A DNA stretch of 64,000 nucleotides from Ditylenchus dipsaci (taxonomy: Eukaryota > Nematoda > Chromadorea > Rhabditida > Anguinidae), in assembly GCA_004194705.1 (NCBI GenBank), contig SADC01001281.1, positions 1 to 64,000 on the forward strand. The letters are read 5' to 3'. Both the position numbers and the translations under genes were made by a program. Shown piece after piece: positions 11,392 to 23,039 of this stretch. The notes beneath the pieces are model-generated. The model was not told the origin of the DNA. It made no database searches and saw only the letters and a list, made by a program, of their open reading frames with translations. How positions within the stretch are numbered: position 1 is the first letter of the stretch; each line of letters begins with the position of its first letter.

Positions 11392-11990
11392 TCAACTGGA
11401 GCATAACCATTCTTTCGAATTTTTGACCAAGAAACTGGAGTTCTTTTCTGGCGAAGGACCATTTCTTGGGAGAAGCTTCAAATTAAACGTACGCATACGC
11501 TCTAGAACACTGGACACTTGATCGAGATGCAACTGGAAGTCATCCTCACGAGTAAAGATAACCACATCATCGACATATGCTAGAACACAATCTAGACCCT
11601 GGAGTACATAGGATAGCGCCCTATTGAACATACTGGTTGCGTTTCGTAATCCAAAAGGCATCATGGTCATTTGATAGACCTTATCCTCCGTGATTACTCC
11701 ACATTTTCTACTGGCATCCTCATCTAACGGTATTTGCATATACCCACTGGACAAATCGAGACTGGTGTAGTAAGTTGCCTTACTAAGATTTTCGATAATG
11801 GTATCGATTCTGGTAGAGGGTATAATCCGGTACCGTTACTTTGTTCAGTTCCCTGAAATCAATACACGGTCTCAGACTACTATCTTTTTTCTGGACTATA
11901 ACTAAACTGGACACCCAAGAGTTTCTGACTCCACCATAACACCACTGGCAACTAACGTCTGGATGTGCTTCTTGATCTCCTCCTTGTATT
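11392..11990 (-). pseudogene. Retrotransposon reverse transcriptase, frameshifted
   Basis: Sense-direction blocks in order are SWVSSLVIVQKKD with CIDFRELNKVTVP (about 11940-11840), RIDTIIENLSKATYYTSLDL (about 11820-11755), and a frame containing SSGYMQIPLDE, MPFGLRNATSMFNR and the catalytic YVDD box (11754-11392). These are the conserved palm motifs of gypsy-type RT. The blocks lie in different frames, so at least two frameshifts are present. A following frame (11136-11462) carries the thumb-like GFTGMVSFFRRFIK-type segment. Confidence 0.85.
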
Positions 11991-12071
11991 TAAAGGGAGT
12001 CTTGAAGATCTTAGCCTTAACTGGAGTTTCTGTTGTAGTTTTGATCTGCTGTGGTTCAATCCTACACTGGC

Positions 12072-12990
12072 CTAAGTCATATCTGGACTTACTGACACGT
12101 CATCGTACTGGCTTAACAACTGCTGGAGTTTGAGCTTTTGCTCACTAGAACAATCACAACTGGACAAGTCAACTACGTAACGTGGATCTACATCGAGTAA
12201 TCTCGTGCAATTCTGGACCATACTTGCTGAAATCTCAGGAGCTTCATATATGAGACCGGAATCTGGATCGGTCAACACATAAGATGCAGTCCCTAATCGA
12301 TCACCTTTCTGTAGCTTAACTGGCTGGTTGGTAGCGTTGGTAACTGGCACGCTATAACCCTTCTTCGAACTGGACACAATTTGGAATAACCCTTCCTGAA
12401 GTCGGATTCCACACATTTCTGGGTGTCGTCATGCTGTAGCAATAAGACGTCTGTTCTGGACTGTTTTCTGGCGTCAGCCCACATACTAACTGACATCGTA
12501 CTGGATGGTGGAATTTCCACATCATACAACACTTCTACTGCATACTAGTGAACCTTCTAGGATCACCTATCCGCAAAATCCTGGAGTTCATACTGAACGT
12601 TCTGGCTTGGTGGTTCACAACATACTCTGGGTATTCCGACATAACATCACCACCAATAATTATGTCAAACGACGTTTTCTGGCCCAAGTACTTGTCAGTC
12701 GTAAAATGAACAAATACTGATCTGGACACATCCGCAATCTTCAACTGGAGTTTTGCCTTCGACTGGATTGGTACAGTATGACCTGTAGCTGAGTCAACTT
12801 TCACATGTGCATCTAATAACTGGAGTTGATGCCTATGTGCTAACCCTACTGGAGCGATCGAAATCGTAGCACCGGAGTCTATTAAGGCAAGGTAGGACTT
12901 CACTTCAATATTCACCGCCACCTGAAGCAACTTATCCGCTGGCACTACGTACTGGAGCTTCGACCCATCAATATGTCTATTGACTGTCAA
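12072..12990 (-). pseudogene. Retrotransposon aspartic protease and linker to RT
   Basis: The frame at 12535-12990 has the retroviral-type aspartic protease motif ALIDSGATISIAPVGLAH and a downstream FDIIIGGDVM (the hydrophobic-GG/D flap-end motif). Frames at 12293-12532 and 12072-12416 continue pol toward RT in other phases. The Merlin insertion at 13042 separates this from the gag-like part. The role is Gag-Pol maturation; this copy is disrupted. Confidence 0.8.
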
Positions 12991-13041
12991 AATAGCATCT
13001 GGACTAGGACTTTAATTTGGATCTTTGATCTTTGGAAATTT

Positions 13042-14425
13042 GGATCTTGTCGGTTATCCATGTACACTTTTCATTTTTTTTAAACAAGCATAGAAATGTT
13101 TTTGATTGCGTTTTATTTCGTGTTAAAACACGCAAAGCGTTTTTATTTTTGCTTTTTACAATTTTTCCTTCGGTTTCATTCATTCAGAAAATAGAATGAA
13201 GCTATTCGATCTAGTCCGTAAAGTTCATGATGAGAAGTCAGCTGTCGAATTCCTTCAAAATCATGAATCGTGCAAACAGAAATGACATGCGGGAATTTTC
13301 ATAAAATGGTATTTCAGTTTGTTTTCTTCATTTGTATGACATTTTTATAGAAGTTGAAATTGGTCAACAAGTTCAGTGGACCTGTCGGACTGGTAACTGT
13401 AAGCAGAAAAATCCTCGTATCGGTCTTCGTGTAAACAACTGGCTGGAAACAACTCGGCTACCTGTGCATAAGATAATCCTGTTCATTTACTGTTGGTGCT
13501 ACAAACTGACATCCTGTGACTTCTGTGAAGGGAACTTGAAATAAGCCGCGAAGCCGTCGTCGACTACAATTCATTCCTACGCGAAGTCTGTGCATGGAAA
13601 ATTGCGGTTGCAAACAATGACAAGAAAATTGGCGGATTTGGTATATCACTTTGTTTTTTAGCGTTTGTTAGCCTATGATTTAGGATACACTGTCGAAATT
13701 GATGAAAGCGTCTTCTCTCGGCGTAAGAATAATGCAGGTCGTGTTCTACCACAGCAATGGATATTCGGAGGAATTGCCGTGAAACCAGGGAACGTTTCTT
13801 TGTGCTCGTGCCAGACCGCAAAGCTGCAACTCTTCTGCCGATAATCAGAGAACGAATAGCTGAGGGATCTACAATTATCTCAGGCACCTTTTAGTTTAGA
13901 TTGTGTTTTTTATTTTCATTTTAGACTGCTGGAATGCTTATACTCAAGTTGGAAAGAATTTGAGCACTTCAAGATTAATCATTCGCTGAACTTTATAGAT
14001 CCTGATGATCCAACGGTATGTGTTCCTTTGTTCCTATCTGATTATATTTTAATTTTAATTCAGATTCATACGCAAAATGTAGAAAGCATGTGGCGTGGGC
14101 CGAAAAAACGATAATCGCAAACGTATGGGAACAAATCGCAATTTCCTTGAAAGCTACATGGCAGAATATATGTGGAGATCTTCGTTGCCTGCAGACGCCG
14201 ATGTTTTCCAAGTAATGCTGGATGAAATTAAGACTATGTGGCCGCCGGGAACAGAAATAGAAAGATTCGAAGTAAATTATTTTTCGGTTTAAATTCTGTG
14301 TAATATTATGTTATGTGTAATATTATGGTCTAATATGTGTAAATAAATGATTTAGGAAAAAAATTTGCCTAAAAATTAAAGTGATGCAAAAATGAAAAAG
14401 TGTACATGGATAACCGACAAGATCC
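13042..14425 (+). mobile_element. Merlin (IS1016/ISXO2-like) DNA transposon
   Basis: Perfect terminal inverted repeats begin GGATCTTGTCGGTTATCCAT at 13042 and end with the complement at 14425, at least 26 bp long. The interior encodes a Merlin transposase. It sits between the gag-like and protease parts of the retrotransposon. Copies of GGACTTT flank it (13008-13014 and 14426-14432), but 27 bases lie between the left copy and the TIR, so the target duplication is uncertain. Base-word composition inside differs sharply from the host retrotransposon. Confidence 0.85.
13199..14292 (+). pseudogene. Merlin transposase, several exons, frameshifted
   Basis: Blocks in order: MKLFDLVRKVHDEKSAVEFL (13199 onward); a zinc-ribbon-like segment with WTCRTGNCKQKNPR (about 13346-13540); a helical block NSFLREVCAWKIAVANNDKK (to about 13643); the catalytic start [17 protein letters not shown] with [30 protein letters not shown] leading to the second Asp; and INHSLNFIDPDD plus HTQNVESMWR carrying the third acidic residue. 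This is the DDE layout of ISXO2/Merlin transposases. At least three one-base frame changes (near 13783, 13940 and 14098) break it. Confidence 0.8.
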
Positions 14426-14429
14426 GGAC

Positions 14430-17400
14430 TTTCGACATCCTCAATTTTCTGGTCATGGCATTGCTTGAACTCTAACGCAATCTCAAGATCGCGTATTCGT
14501 CTAGCAACGCTTGTTCTGTATCATATCTACTGGACACATGCACTGTTCTTCTTTCACATTTACTGGATTGGTTCGAGATCGACTTTCAACTGGACATTCA
14601 AACATTTCGGATCATGCTGGAGTTGATTCTCGAATGAACACTCAGAAATATCTGGACCTGTTCGAGGGGTTACCTCCTCTGGACGCTTAACTGGATTCTT
14701 CACGATATCTGGATCCTTCAAAACATCACGACTGTGCGGTACGTCACGAAGTCGTTCTTTACTGGAGCCCAGTCAACCTTCTGACTCGCAACTGGATTTT
14801 CACTGGAGTGTCGCACTCAATGCGCCAACTGAAATGCCTGATCACCGGCGTCTTGACCAGGACGCGAAAATCCCGCTGATACTGGTTCCGGTTGTACGAT
14901 CCAAAGAAATTTCCTCTGATCGGTCTGGTGTTGTTAGACGACTGTCTATTCTGGACATAACCTCTATACTGGCATTCGACACTGGATTACGGTTAGGACA
15001 CTATTTGCATAGTGAACCATTCCATTACAACTATAACACTGGACATTTCTATCAGGAGGCACATATCTACTGACGGTGACATGCTTCTGGACTGCTGTCG
15101 TGGATAGTATCCATTTCGACCCATTCTCTATACACTGCTGGATTCACGATTTACACTGGTGGTTGTACACGGGAGGAACTGGACTGGACTCAACATGTCT
15201 GGTTTTTGCTCTATACTGGCTACTTTTCATTGATACCTTTCGGCTCTTGGAAAGTCACTGTCTTCTGGCCAAATCGTCACTGGACCGCCTATTACTGGAG
15301 TGTGGACTGTTGTCCCTGGAGTTCACAACTGGACTACTTCCCCTATTTCTACTACTATCTGGATTGTTACTAGAAATGGCGTGAGCCGTGTTCTTAGATG
15401 GTAATCTGGCGTCTAACTGTTGTCCTATGACTTCAGCTATTTGAAACACTGTCGCACCCTTATTTCTGGAGTCAAGACGGTCGATTTCTTCGGCGTCTTT
15501 CGCTTTTTGTATAAACTCTTCTAAATCTGGGGTGGCCCACTCCCATTGCATCTCAGTCTATGAGACACTCAGGAGAGAGTCTCTTCTTGAGATGCTCAAG
15601 AATACGCTGGCGTATACGTCACGTGGATTCTCCCTGTATGCTTTTCTGCTCAGATTAGCCACTTGGAAGTAAAATTCAGCCACTGACTGACTGGATTTTT
15701 GTCTCGAGTCATCGAGTTCCTGGATCGCTCTCATTCGGTTCGTTTCCGTATCGATAGAGACCTAAGTTTCTGACCACTCACTGTACGTCTGGCTCCATTA
15801 ATGATCATTCATGAACACAGTCATGACTAGACCATCAAGGTGTCCTTGAGTCTGGCTATTTTCTGGCTTTCAGTGACTTTATCACCAGTATCTGGAGCTT
15901 GGTTCAAAATTTGTAACACCTATCAAAATCCTGGCCTGTTTCTCCACTAAACAGTTCCATTTGTCTAGAGCTTCATCATGAACAGAGCTTCATGTTCTGG
16001 ATCATAATCACTGGCGAGTTCTTTGCTGGACATAAGAGAGCTAGTACGATTATGACTACTTTCACTATTCTCCTGGAGAAGATGTGACTTCCGAAGCCAT
16101 TCTTCCATAAACTGGTTCCTGGTGCATTCGTACCTGGATCTGCACTCTCTGGAGTTTCTAGTTGTCATGGTCGACGTGAACTGATCGTTACCCTTCGACT
16201 CAACTAGTACTACTGGATCTTACACTTTCTGGTTTTCTTCAACACTCTGGATTTCACCTACATGCAACTTATATGCTGTAGAATCTGGATTCTTAACTGA
16301 CCTGGACACTTCACTTTTACTGGCCTGAGTTTTGTCTAGACGCTGTTCCGGAGAACTATCTTGACTGTCCTCAACTATTTCTGGATGTTCCACTGGATTC
16401 TTATTCGCTCTGGCTATTAAACTGGCGTTTTCCCTACGTAATTTTAGACAATACTGCTCGTAGCAGAGGCCTTAGCGAACTCTGATATCGCAGATACCTG
16501 ACCTGGACTTATTTGCGGAAGAAATTCCGGCTGGATTGTACTGACTGGCGTTCTAACTTGGGTTGTAACTGGAGTTACTTCCATAGTTCTAGCTGGGCAT
16601 GACTTCTTACTGGCGTTCTATTTCTGGCTCTTAGTCGTTCCCTATATCTTGTCATTTCCGTTATACGTAGCTTGAGCGCTAGTAAGGACTGGTTATGATC
16701 TAGTATAGATCACTCTTGAATAACACATTTGACACTGACTGGATTCTCGCCCTTAACTGGTTACATTCACAATCAACACGCTCTCCGACTTGATTTAACT
16801 GGCGTCAAACTCTTCAAGTATGTCGTTTTGTAACGTAATGAGATTCTGAGCCTAGCATTTTCTGCTACATTTCCTGGATTGTTTGCCTTGCTGCACCAGC
16901 AACTTAGCCTGGATCTCAACTTTCCTCTCAAGTTCCTTGTATTCTCTGGATTTTAGATTGGCTTCATGTTTGATACTGGATTCCAAACATGTAAGCTTTT
17001 GATAGATAGCTCTGGACGGTTTGTGGTCTCCCACAGCATTGTTAATGTCCTTGACAGAACAATGCCGTAGTCGAACTGTCTGGTTTGTGAGAACTATTAG
17101 CCCTCGATCTGGTTTTGATACGAGCTGAGTTCGTATCTGAAGCTAACTTCCTGGACCTTACTTTTACTGGACATAACTGCATCATCACCACTACTGGATT
17201 CGCGAGGAGTCTCTATTACTAGATCCTGATCGCTGGATCTTCGGGAGCCCCTTTTTCCAAAATTATTAGGTACGAGCATCACATTGAGCATGCGACCAAG
17301 TCTGATTTTCTCGCACATCACTTTCTCTGGACCACATACTGGACTTCCCACACCACAATTTATCACTGGATTTATCATAACTGGACCTATCGTAACTGGA

Positions 17401-17903
17401 TGGTTCTGGCGTCCGCAACGAAGTATAACTGGATGCTAGTGAGCACGACCTAGACCTAGGGGGATTACTCGCAGCACTAAGAGGACACATAGACAAAGCA
17501 TTTATTACTGGACCATGCATATCAATAGAAGACAAACTATTGAGAGACTGGATTGGTTCTTCCTCATCTTCACTGGAGTCTTCATATGCATCCTGAAGCA
17601 TTCGCAAGCTGCTGGACTGGCACAGGACTGGCACTGACTGGAGGCAAGACGGAGGCTGAGCTTTTCCACTGCAGGCATGTTCGGCTTGCTTGGACCATTT
17701 CCTTTCCCCCGCTTCACCGGCTCAGGGGCATAGACGCGACTTGAGGCCGGAGACGAAACCATGTGTGAGGCAGAATAGCTAGCAGAGGCATCCAGAAGAG
17801 TAGACGGCTGCACAGATATCTGGTCCTGAACTATTAACTTGCCTTTGGCCTCAAGCATAAGCACTGGATCTTTTGTCTGGATTTTCGTAGTACCTGGTTT
17901 CAT
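14430..17903 (-). pseudogene. gag-like region of the retrotransposon, broken
   Basis: Several minus-strand frames (17505-17903, 17266-17634, 17097-17378, 16852-17034, 15965-16168, 15255-15551) are Ser-, Glu- and Lys-rich and overlap in different phases. One contains QWEWATPDLEEFIQKAKDAE, reminiscent of capsid sequences. Identification as gag rests mainly on position upstream of protease. No CCHC zinc knuckle was found. Frames are too broken to define a start. Confidence 0.5.
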
Positions 17904-18715
17904 TTTCTGGAAACCGTAATCTAGTAATGTAACCTTTCGCTTTAACTGGAATCCAAATTGGAATAGCGTAGGTTGACCTATGATTACTGGTATTTTACTG
18001 GAAGTTTATCGCTAGAAGTATAGTCAGGCTCTCTGGGGTTAGAGCTGTGACTAGAAAGAATATGACTGGAATAATCGGCATTCTGCCCATTAGAATTTAT
18101 GATACTATTACGGAGATACTGGATCCCATAATACTGGATTGATAAGTATTTAAAGACCTATCACTGGAAACCTATTACTAGAAGGAGCGGAGCGGCGAGT
18201 GGCTGGATAGATTCGATCCGCCTCACTCTTATCAATAGAATGATAATTTACCTTTTGCATCCGCAGCAGAACTTGAGAATTTGACATAGCGCAACCTTAA
18301 ATCAGACAAAATATAATAAAGATGATTATATTTTGTTTGAACGCCTTATGGCTATGTTCTCGCTGCAGGACAAAAGGCAGTTTAAATCAAACTATTACTG
18401 GCATTTTGTACTGGAATTGTGTTTCCATAGGAAACTCTGGTATTGTTCTGGAGCGCGGGAAATAAGGAATTCAACAATCCTTACATATGGAAGTAAACAA
18501 ATCAACACTTACCTAGAACACGAAATGAAAAGCGAGAAATAAAAGAAATCGAAGGCGCAAGAGTCTTTTTGACAAATATCGATGGCGCATAATTCATTTT
18601 AGAAAATGTCGATAGCGCAAATAACGTTTTGGCAAAAAAACTTTTGGCAGAAATATCACCTAGCCTATTCAAACATTTGAAATTCTCGTTGTCGGCAACG
18701 GGAATTGTCCTTTAA

Positions 18716-18996
18716 CACTCGGACTGTCATGCGTGAGAATCCTCAGAATTCACCCCGAACACGACGCACTTTTTTTTTTCAAAAAATGCGAAAAATGAAA
18801 AATTTGATTTCGAATTTCGCCTTGGTCCCCCTTATGTTGAAAGCATCCGAAATCTAAACATATGGGGGATCAAGGCAAATCTCGAAAATCACATTTTTCA
18901 TTTTTTGCATTTTTAGTAATAAACTAAAAAGACCATCGTGTTCATCAAGAAATTCTGAGTCAGCTTGCGCAAAAGTCACGCATGACAGTCCGAGTG
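18716..18996. mobile_element. MITE with TTAA target site
   Basis: Ends CACTCGGACTGTCATGCGTGA and complement are flanked by TTAA on both sides (18712-18715, 18997-19000). The inner arms contain GCCTTGGTCCCCC and GGGGGATCAAGGC, also inverted. There is no coding content. TTAA duplication suggests mobilisation by a piggyBac-like transposase. Confidence 0.85.
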
Positions 18997-18999
18997 TTA

Positions 19000-19490
19000 A
19001 ATTTAAATTCAGGTGACGACCCCCCCCCTTTTTTCGCAAAAAATTATCGGTGTTGAGAAATGTAAAAAATTATCTCTCAAATTCACTTTCAATCTTTTTT
19101 GTGGGCTCTCCCTAGTCAAGCCAGCCTAGTTGCTTGGGCCAGCCAGCCCTCTGACTCTCTGCCGCTTGGCTCGATGTCTCTGCCCCTATTGAGGGGTAAA
19201 GCCCCTCCCCCATTCGTGCGTTCGTTACAGCCAGTGCCCCATCTTCAAGCCAGTCCTAGTCGTTATTGCCACATGTGAAAAATCAATTGTTACATTTGTG
19301 CTTAGAATTTTTCGTGGGAATATTTCATTAAAAAAGGGTGGCGAACTTTATATACGCATCGCTTTAGGTCGCAGTTATCATCATCAACGAAAACTGCCAC
19401 ACCTACTGGAGCTCATATATAACCTTGAATAAGCTGAACTTCCAAAAATCGATGGTTTAAGAGAAACCCGGGATGGTCGGTTAAAATTCC
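19000..19490. other. Gene-free stretch with pyrimidine-rich block
   Basis: No gene was found. 19090-19260 is unusually C/T-rich for the region (CCAGCCAGCCCTCTGACTC, GCCCCTCCCCC) and could be a remnant promoter or a foreign insertion. The rest is unstructured. Confidence 0.3.
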
Positions 19491-19498
19491 ATTGTTAA

Positions 19499-19719
19499 AG
19501 GCCATTGCCGTCTCCGACAACGGTTGTCCCCCGCCAATTCAAAAATTTTTCCTAATCGTTAAACTTATGTACGGATTCTTCCACTTCAAAACTATACCTA
19601 AAATTAAATTCTAGGCCTTGTTTTGTTAGAACCAAGCTGAAAAATCCGTACATAAGTTGAATGATTAGGCGAGAAAATTTGAATTGGCGGGGGACAATTC
19701 AAACAGGTGGCAATGGCCC
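19499..19719. mobile_element. Palindromic MITE with TTAA target site
   Basis: Same family as 38247-38477: AGGCCATTGCCGTCTCCGAC at the left, GGTGGCAATGGCCC at the right, TTAA on both sides (19495-19498, 19720-19723). The arms carry CCCCGCCAATTC and GAATTGGCGGGG. Confidence 0.85.
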
Positions 19720-19873
19720 TTAAAGGTGAGACAGAGTGTGCAGAGCATGATTTGTTTCGATGATATACTGAGTAGGTAGAATATTATTATTACAAAATTC
19801 AGCTAGGACTTTTTTAAAAAGTCGAGTATGAAATCATTTTTATTTATTTTTTCAACAAGCACACTACTTTGTT

Positions 19874-20184
19874 TTAATTGCTGTAGTTTGGAGGATTGAT
19901 ACATTGGTGATTATAACAAACTAAATTGACTCCTTCTGGAGTGCAGTCTTCATTGACATTGCAGTAGTTGGATAATTGTCTGTCTACACATTGGTGGGTT
20001 CTTGCACAATACTGTTGTCTGTCCAAACAGTCATAGTCAGTGTTGCAGACTTGCAAGGTCGGGGACAGTCCTCCATGTTCGTGCACTGGTAGTTGAAGCA
20101 AAATTGATGTCGGTTTGGACAATCTTGGTCAAATTACAAGAAGCTAAAGCTCCAGAACATTGAGGGTCTCCACAGCATCTGTTC
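19874..20184 (-). pseudogene. Cysteine-rich repeat protein, last exon, two frame conflicts
   Basis: A 3' splice site (TTTTTAG) at 20185-20186 opens an exon whose Cys-rich modules lie in three frames: CCGDPQCSGALASC, then DQDCPNRHQFCFNYQC, then CNTDYDCLDRQQYCARTHQC and NEDCTPEGVNLVCYNHQC, with a stop at 19874. The module is C-x(5)-C-x(6,7)-C-x(4)-C with a D/E before the Cys, similar to EB-like disulphide modules of secreted invertebrate proteins. Two one-base shifts separate the modules. Either the gene is decayed or the assembly has indel errors. No signal-peptide exon was located. It is paralogous to the gene at 21287-21594. Confidence 0.5.
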
Positions 20185-20269
20185 CTAAAAATTAAAGGTT
20201 GAAAAAAATCACGACTTAGGTCAGATTGGTGCGCCACGTGATGGATTGACTCTAAGCAGTGCTCACAAA

Positions 20270-21110
20270 ATCAAAATTGAATCACTAAATTTTTTGATTT
20301 GTCTCACAAGGGAGAGAGCCTGACTCTGACCTGTGGTTTTTCGATGAATTATTTTAAGCGCGTATTCTTGTAGAGCTTGCCCAAATCACATGTGAATTTG
20401 GCTTCCAAGCTCTGAAAGCTAATAAATAATGACCGATTGCCCGAGGGTCATCTATGAAAAACATTATAAACACTATCAACATAAACAAACGTTATATGGG
20501 TATCGAAGTGTTTTTTTCAGAACTTTAGGTGACCCCTGTACTACGTTTTGTGGATCTTCAGAGCTGGAGAGCCAGATTTGTCAGGAACTTGGGTACGCTT
20601 TACAAGAATACGCAGAAAAAAATTTGTCATCGAAGTTCCCCAGGTCACAGTCAGGATCCCTTCCTTATTAGTCACTCTCTGGGGTGTAGAAAAAAAATAC
20701 ACAAAGCTAACTAAGATGAAATTCGATATTTCAGGGGACTCCATTCGGCCAACCTAAATAAAGACGACTCGAACTAGCTTAAATTTTCTTAATTAAAGCA
20801 GCGGGAACTGCTGTAAATCTTTTCTCTGTCGAATTACTCTTTCTATTAGTACCATTTTGTAGCTGAGATTCAGGGCTAAAAATGAAATTTTCCCAGCCAC
20901 ATATCACTGAAAAAATCTTGATAAAAAGCGTTTATACACTCTTGAGTGACCAATCCTCTTGATCAACCCCTGAGCACTCAATGAGGGCCATGTAGACTGC
21001 AAATAAACGCATTTTTATCAAGATTTTTCAGTGGTGTGTGACCGGAAAACAATTTATTCTGGAGCCTTTAACCTTAGCTACAAAAAAGTAATAAAAAAAT
21101 TCGTCCGTGA
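20270..21110. other. Intergenic stretch with one palindromic MITE
   Basis: 20850-21090 is an imperfect palindrome (CATATCACTGAAAAAATCTTGATAAAAAG and AAAAATCTTGATAAAAATGCG-type arms in inverse orientation), MITE-like. 20429-20757 has three overlapping open frames without recognisable features and is probably not a gene. Nothing else is visible. Confidence 0.4.
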
Positions 21111-21286
21111 TAAAAAGTTACACCACTTTTTTGCACTTTACATCGCACTCTACGCTGCACTCATTGGGTACGTGCCTTAAATGTGTGACAAATGAAAATT
21201 GGACATAAACAATTTTTTGACTAAAGATAAAGATCAGACAAATACAAAATGGTCTACCAGCGACCATTTATTAATTTATACATTAA

Positions 21287-21594
21287 TCAGCTAACCAGCC
21301 AGTGGGTTCTGACACAAGTCAATCCAGGAGCACAATTAGCGTCCACATTGCACTCCACCCTAGGTCGACCACAGTCAGCAGGTCCTCACAGTATCCTTGT
21401 CGACAAAACTGGTGTCTGTTAGTGCAGTCTTGGTCGTAGTTGCACTTTTGCTTATAGTAATTGCAGTCATGCTCATAGCTGACACAGGTCATGCCATCTG
21501 GACCACAACACTCACATGTTTCACTACAGTCGCCATTTACTAATGCTAGGGTAGCTGATACAGTTAACAACCAATAAATTAAATGAAACTTCAT
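21287..21594 (-). pseudogene. Small secreted cysteine-rich protein, one frame conflict
   Basis: The start ATG at 21594 gives a clear signal peptide (MKFHLIYWLLTVSATLALVNG), then Cys-rich sequence: CSETCECCGPDGMTC, CNYDQDCTNRHQFCRQGYC. After GYC the frame closes at 21319, but the next frame continues the module pattern (DCGRPRVECNVDANC, GLTC) to a stop at 21287. A one-base indel near 21380 is the simplest reading. DQDCTNRHQFC is nearly identical to DQDCPNRHQFC in the gene at 19874-20184, so they are tandem paralogues. Likely role: an extracellular or cuticular/defence secreted protein; the function is unknown. Confidence 0.55.
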
Positions 21595-21599
21595 TTTAG

Positions 21600-22030
21600 C
21601 TCAAAATGGTTGAAATAGTCGAAGAATTTTTTTATATAGATGTTAAAAATAGAAATGAGACAGGAAAGTATGCATTAACTATATTTGAAACCAAATTATT
21701 GTACGCAGAAGTTTTGATTAAAAATGACATTAAGTCGGGAAAATCACAAAAATACGCATAAATCGAAAAAGTATACGTAGCTATTGTTTTTTTATTAAGA
21801 AATGCAAAAATAGGCTGAAAAGTTGTAAAAAATGCATTCACAATGAGGAGGCTGTTTGCGGATGCCAAGCAAAACTTTACAGTCGTAGACGGACATAACT
21901 TTTTTATATTTTTTACAAATTATCCTGTTCCTGCCGTTTTATAGCTTTAATTTAGGTACACGAGCTGAGCTATTAATAAAAAAATGTTATTTAAAAAGTT
22001 GCGATAGAAAAGAAAGAATCCGCCTAAACA
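21600..22030. other. Gene-free upstream region
   Basis: This AT-rich sequence lies upstream of the cysteine-rich gene and probably holds its promoter. I could not pick a TATA box or other site with confidence. Confidence 0.25.
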
Positions 22031-22037
22031 TCCGCAC

Positions 22038-22437
22038 CAGTGATATGCTTTAGAAAATTTTGGCTCCTGCTCTGATTATTGGCTCCTACCTCCAAAATTT
22101 TGGTTCCTGCTCTGGCTCATGGCTCGGAGCGCTCAAAGCCAAGAGCAGAGCTTATATATTTATATATAATTCTTATATATATTTTTGAAAATTTTCACAA
22201 CATTCTTGAAAGTGTTTTGAAAGCCGTTTCCACCAGTAATTACTGAGTTTTTTTTATAATTTTGTTAAATAAAGCAAAAGTACTGAACTCTAAAAGTATC
22301 GCTTTTGGCCCCTGGCCGAAATTTTCTGCCTCCTGCTCTGGCTCTTGGCTCCCGCCGCAAAATTTTTGGCTCCTGCTCTGGCTATTGGCTCGGAGCAGGA
22401 GCGATCGGAGCCAAGAGCGAAGCTGCGTACATCACTG
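22038..22437. mobile_element. hAT-type MITE, GGCTCCTGCTCT phrase
   Basis: Ends CAGTGATATGC and GCGTACATCACTG are flanked by a perfect 8-bp duplication ATCCGCAC (22030-22037, 22438-22445). The body repeats TTTTGGCTCCTGCTCTGGCT and its inverse GAGCCAAGAGC. There is no coding capacity. CAGTG ends and an 8-bp duplication indicate hAT. Confidence 0.9.
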
Positions 22438-22645
22438 ATCCGCACTGGAATTCTAATTTAATTTACCCTTCAAAAAGCTGTAAAATCACTGTGATCAATA
22501 ACCAGTTACCGTATTACCTATAATAAGGAGTCTAATGGCCTTTTTACGAGGATCCTACAAGAGGGGCTCATTTAGAGAGAGCTGCACTATTACAGGAAAT
22601 ACGTAATTTTTAGCTCAATTGATAGGTTTCAAAATGTCATCTCAC

Positions 22646-22835
22646 CAGGGTTTGACAAATGTGCCCTTTCGGGCACAATGTGCCCCCTTTTACAATTTTC
22701 ACAGTCGAAAAAAAATGTGCCCTAAAAAGGGCACATTGTGCCTTTTCGAGGGCACATATTTTTTCAAAAATACGATGTGCACTGAAATGTGCCCTATTTC
22801 TAAGTCATTTTTCTACAAAACCAGGGCTCCGAGTT
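22646..22835. mobile_element. Decayed relative of the GTGCCCT hAT family
   Basis: It begins CAGGGTTTGACAAATGTGCCC, nearly the same as the end of the 40819-43051 element, and repeats GGGCACA/TGTGCCC phrases to about 22800. It ends ACCAGGGCTCCGAG without a matching complementary terminus. This is a partial, non-coding copy. Confidence 0.6.
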
Positions 22836-23039
22836 TGTTCCACGCTGAGATATGAGTCCGTAAACTGGATACTCATAAGAGGTGGTGAGTTATTAGACGG
22901 TGGGGTGCTATCAGAGCATGAGGAGTTGATAAAGGAAATACGGTATACTTATTTTCAAAATTTCCTTCGAATTGTTTTCTGAAATTTTGATAATGTCAAT
23001 GTTTCAAAATTTTGTTTATTCATACGGTCGAACCTGGAT

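Larger units (their letters stand above)
9982..18480 (-). mobile_element. Degenerate Ty3/gypsy-type LTR retrotransposon
   Basis: On the minus strand the order is gag-like region (about 17900-14430), aspartic protease, reverse transcriptase, RNase H, integrase. This is the Ty3/gypsy order. Every coding region is interrupted by frameshifts or stops. The downstream end is cut inside integrase by a half MITE at 9981. No LTR could be identified: the 3' one is missing and the 5' one, expected near 18000-18500, is not distinguishable by eye. A Merlin element is nested at 13042-14425. The + strand is strikingly rich in CTGG (CCAG in the sense direction) throughout, and this excess ends near 18450, which I used as the approximate right limit. 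Confidence 0.85.

Noticed and set aside
22659..22982. Cys-rich open frame (CALKRAHCAF...) as a small secreted protein
   Set aside because: It is produced by GTGCCCT/AGGGCAC phrase repeats of a decayed hAT end. The same phrase gives similar peptides at 40808 and 42685.
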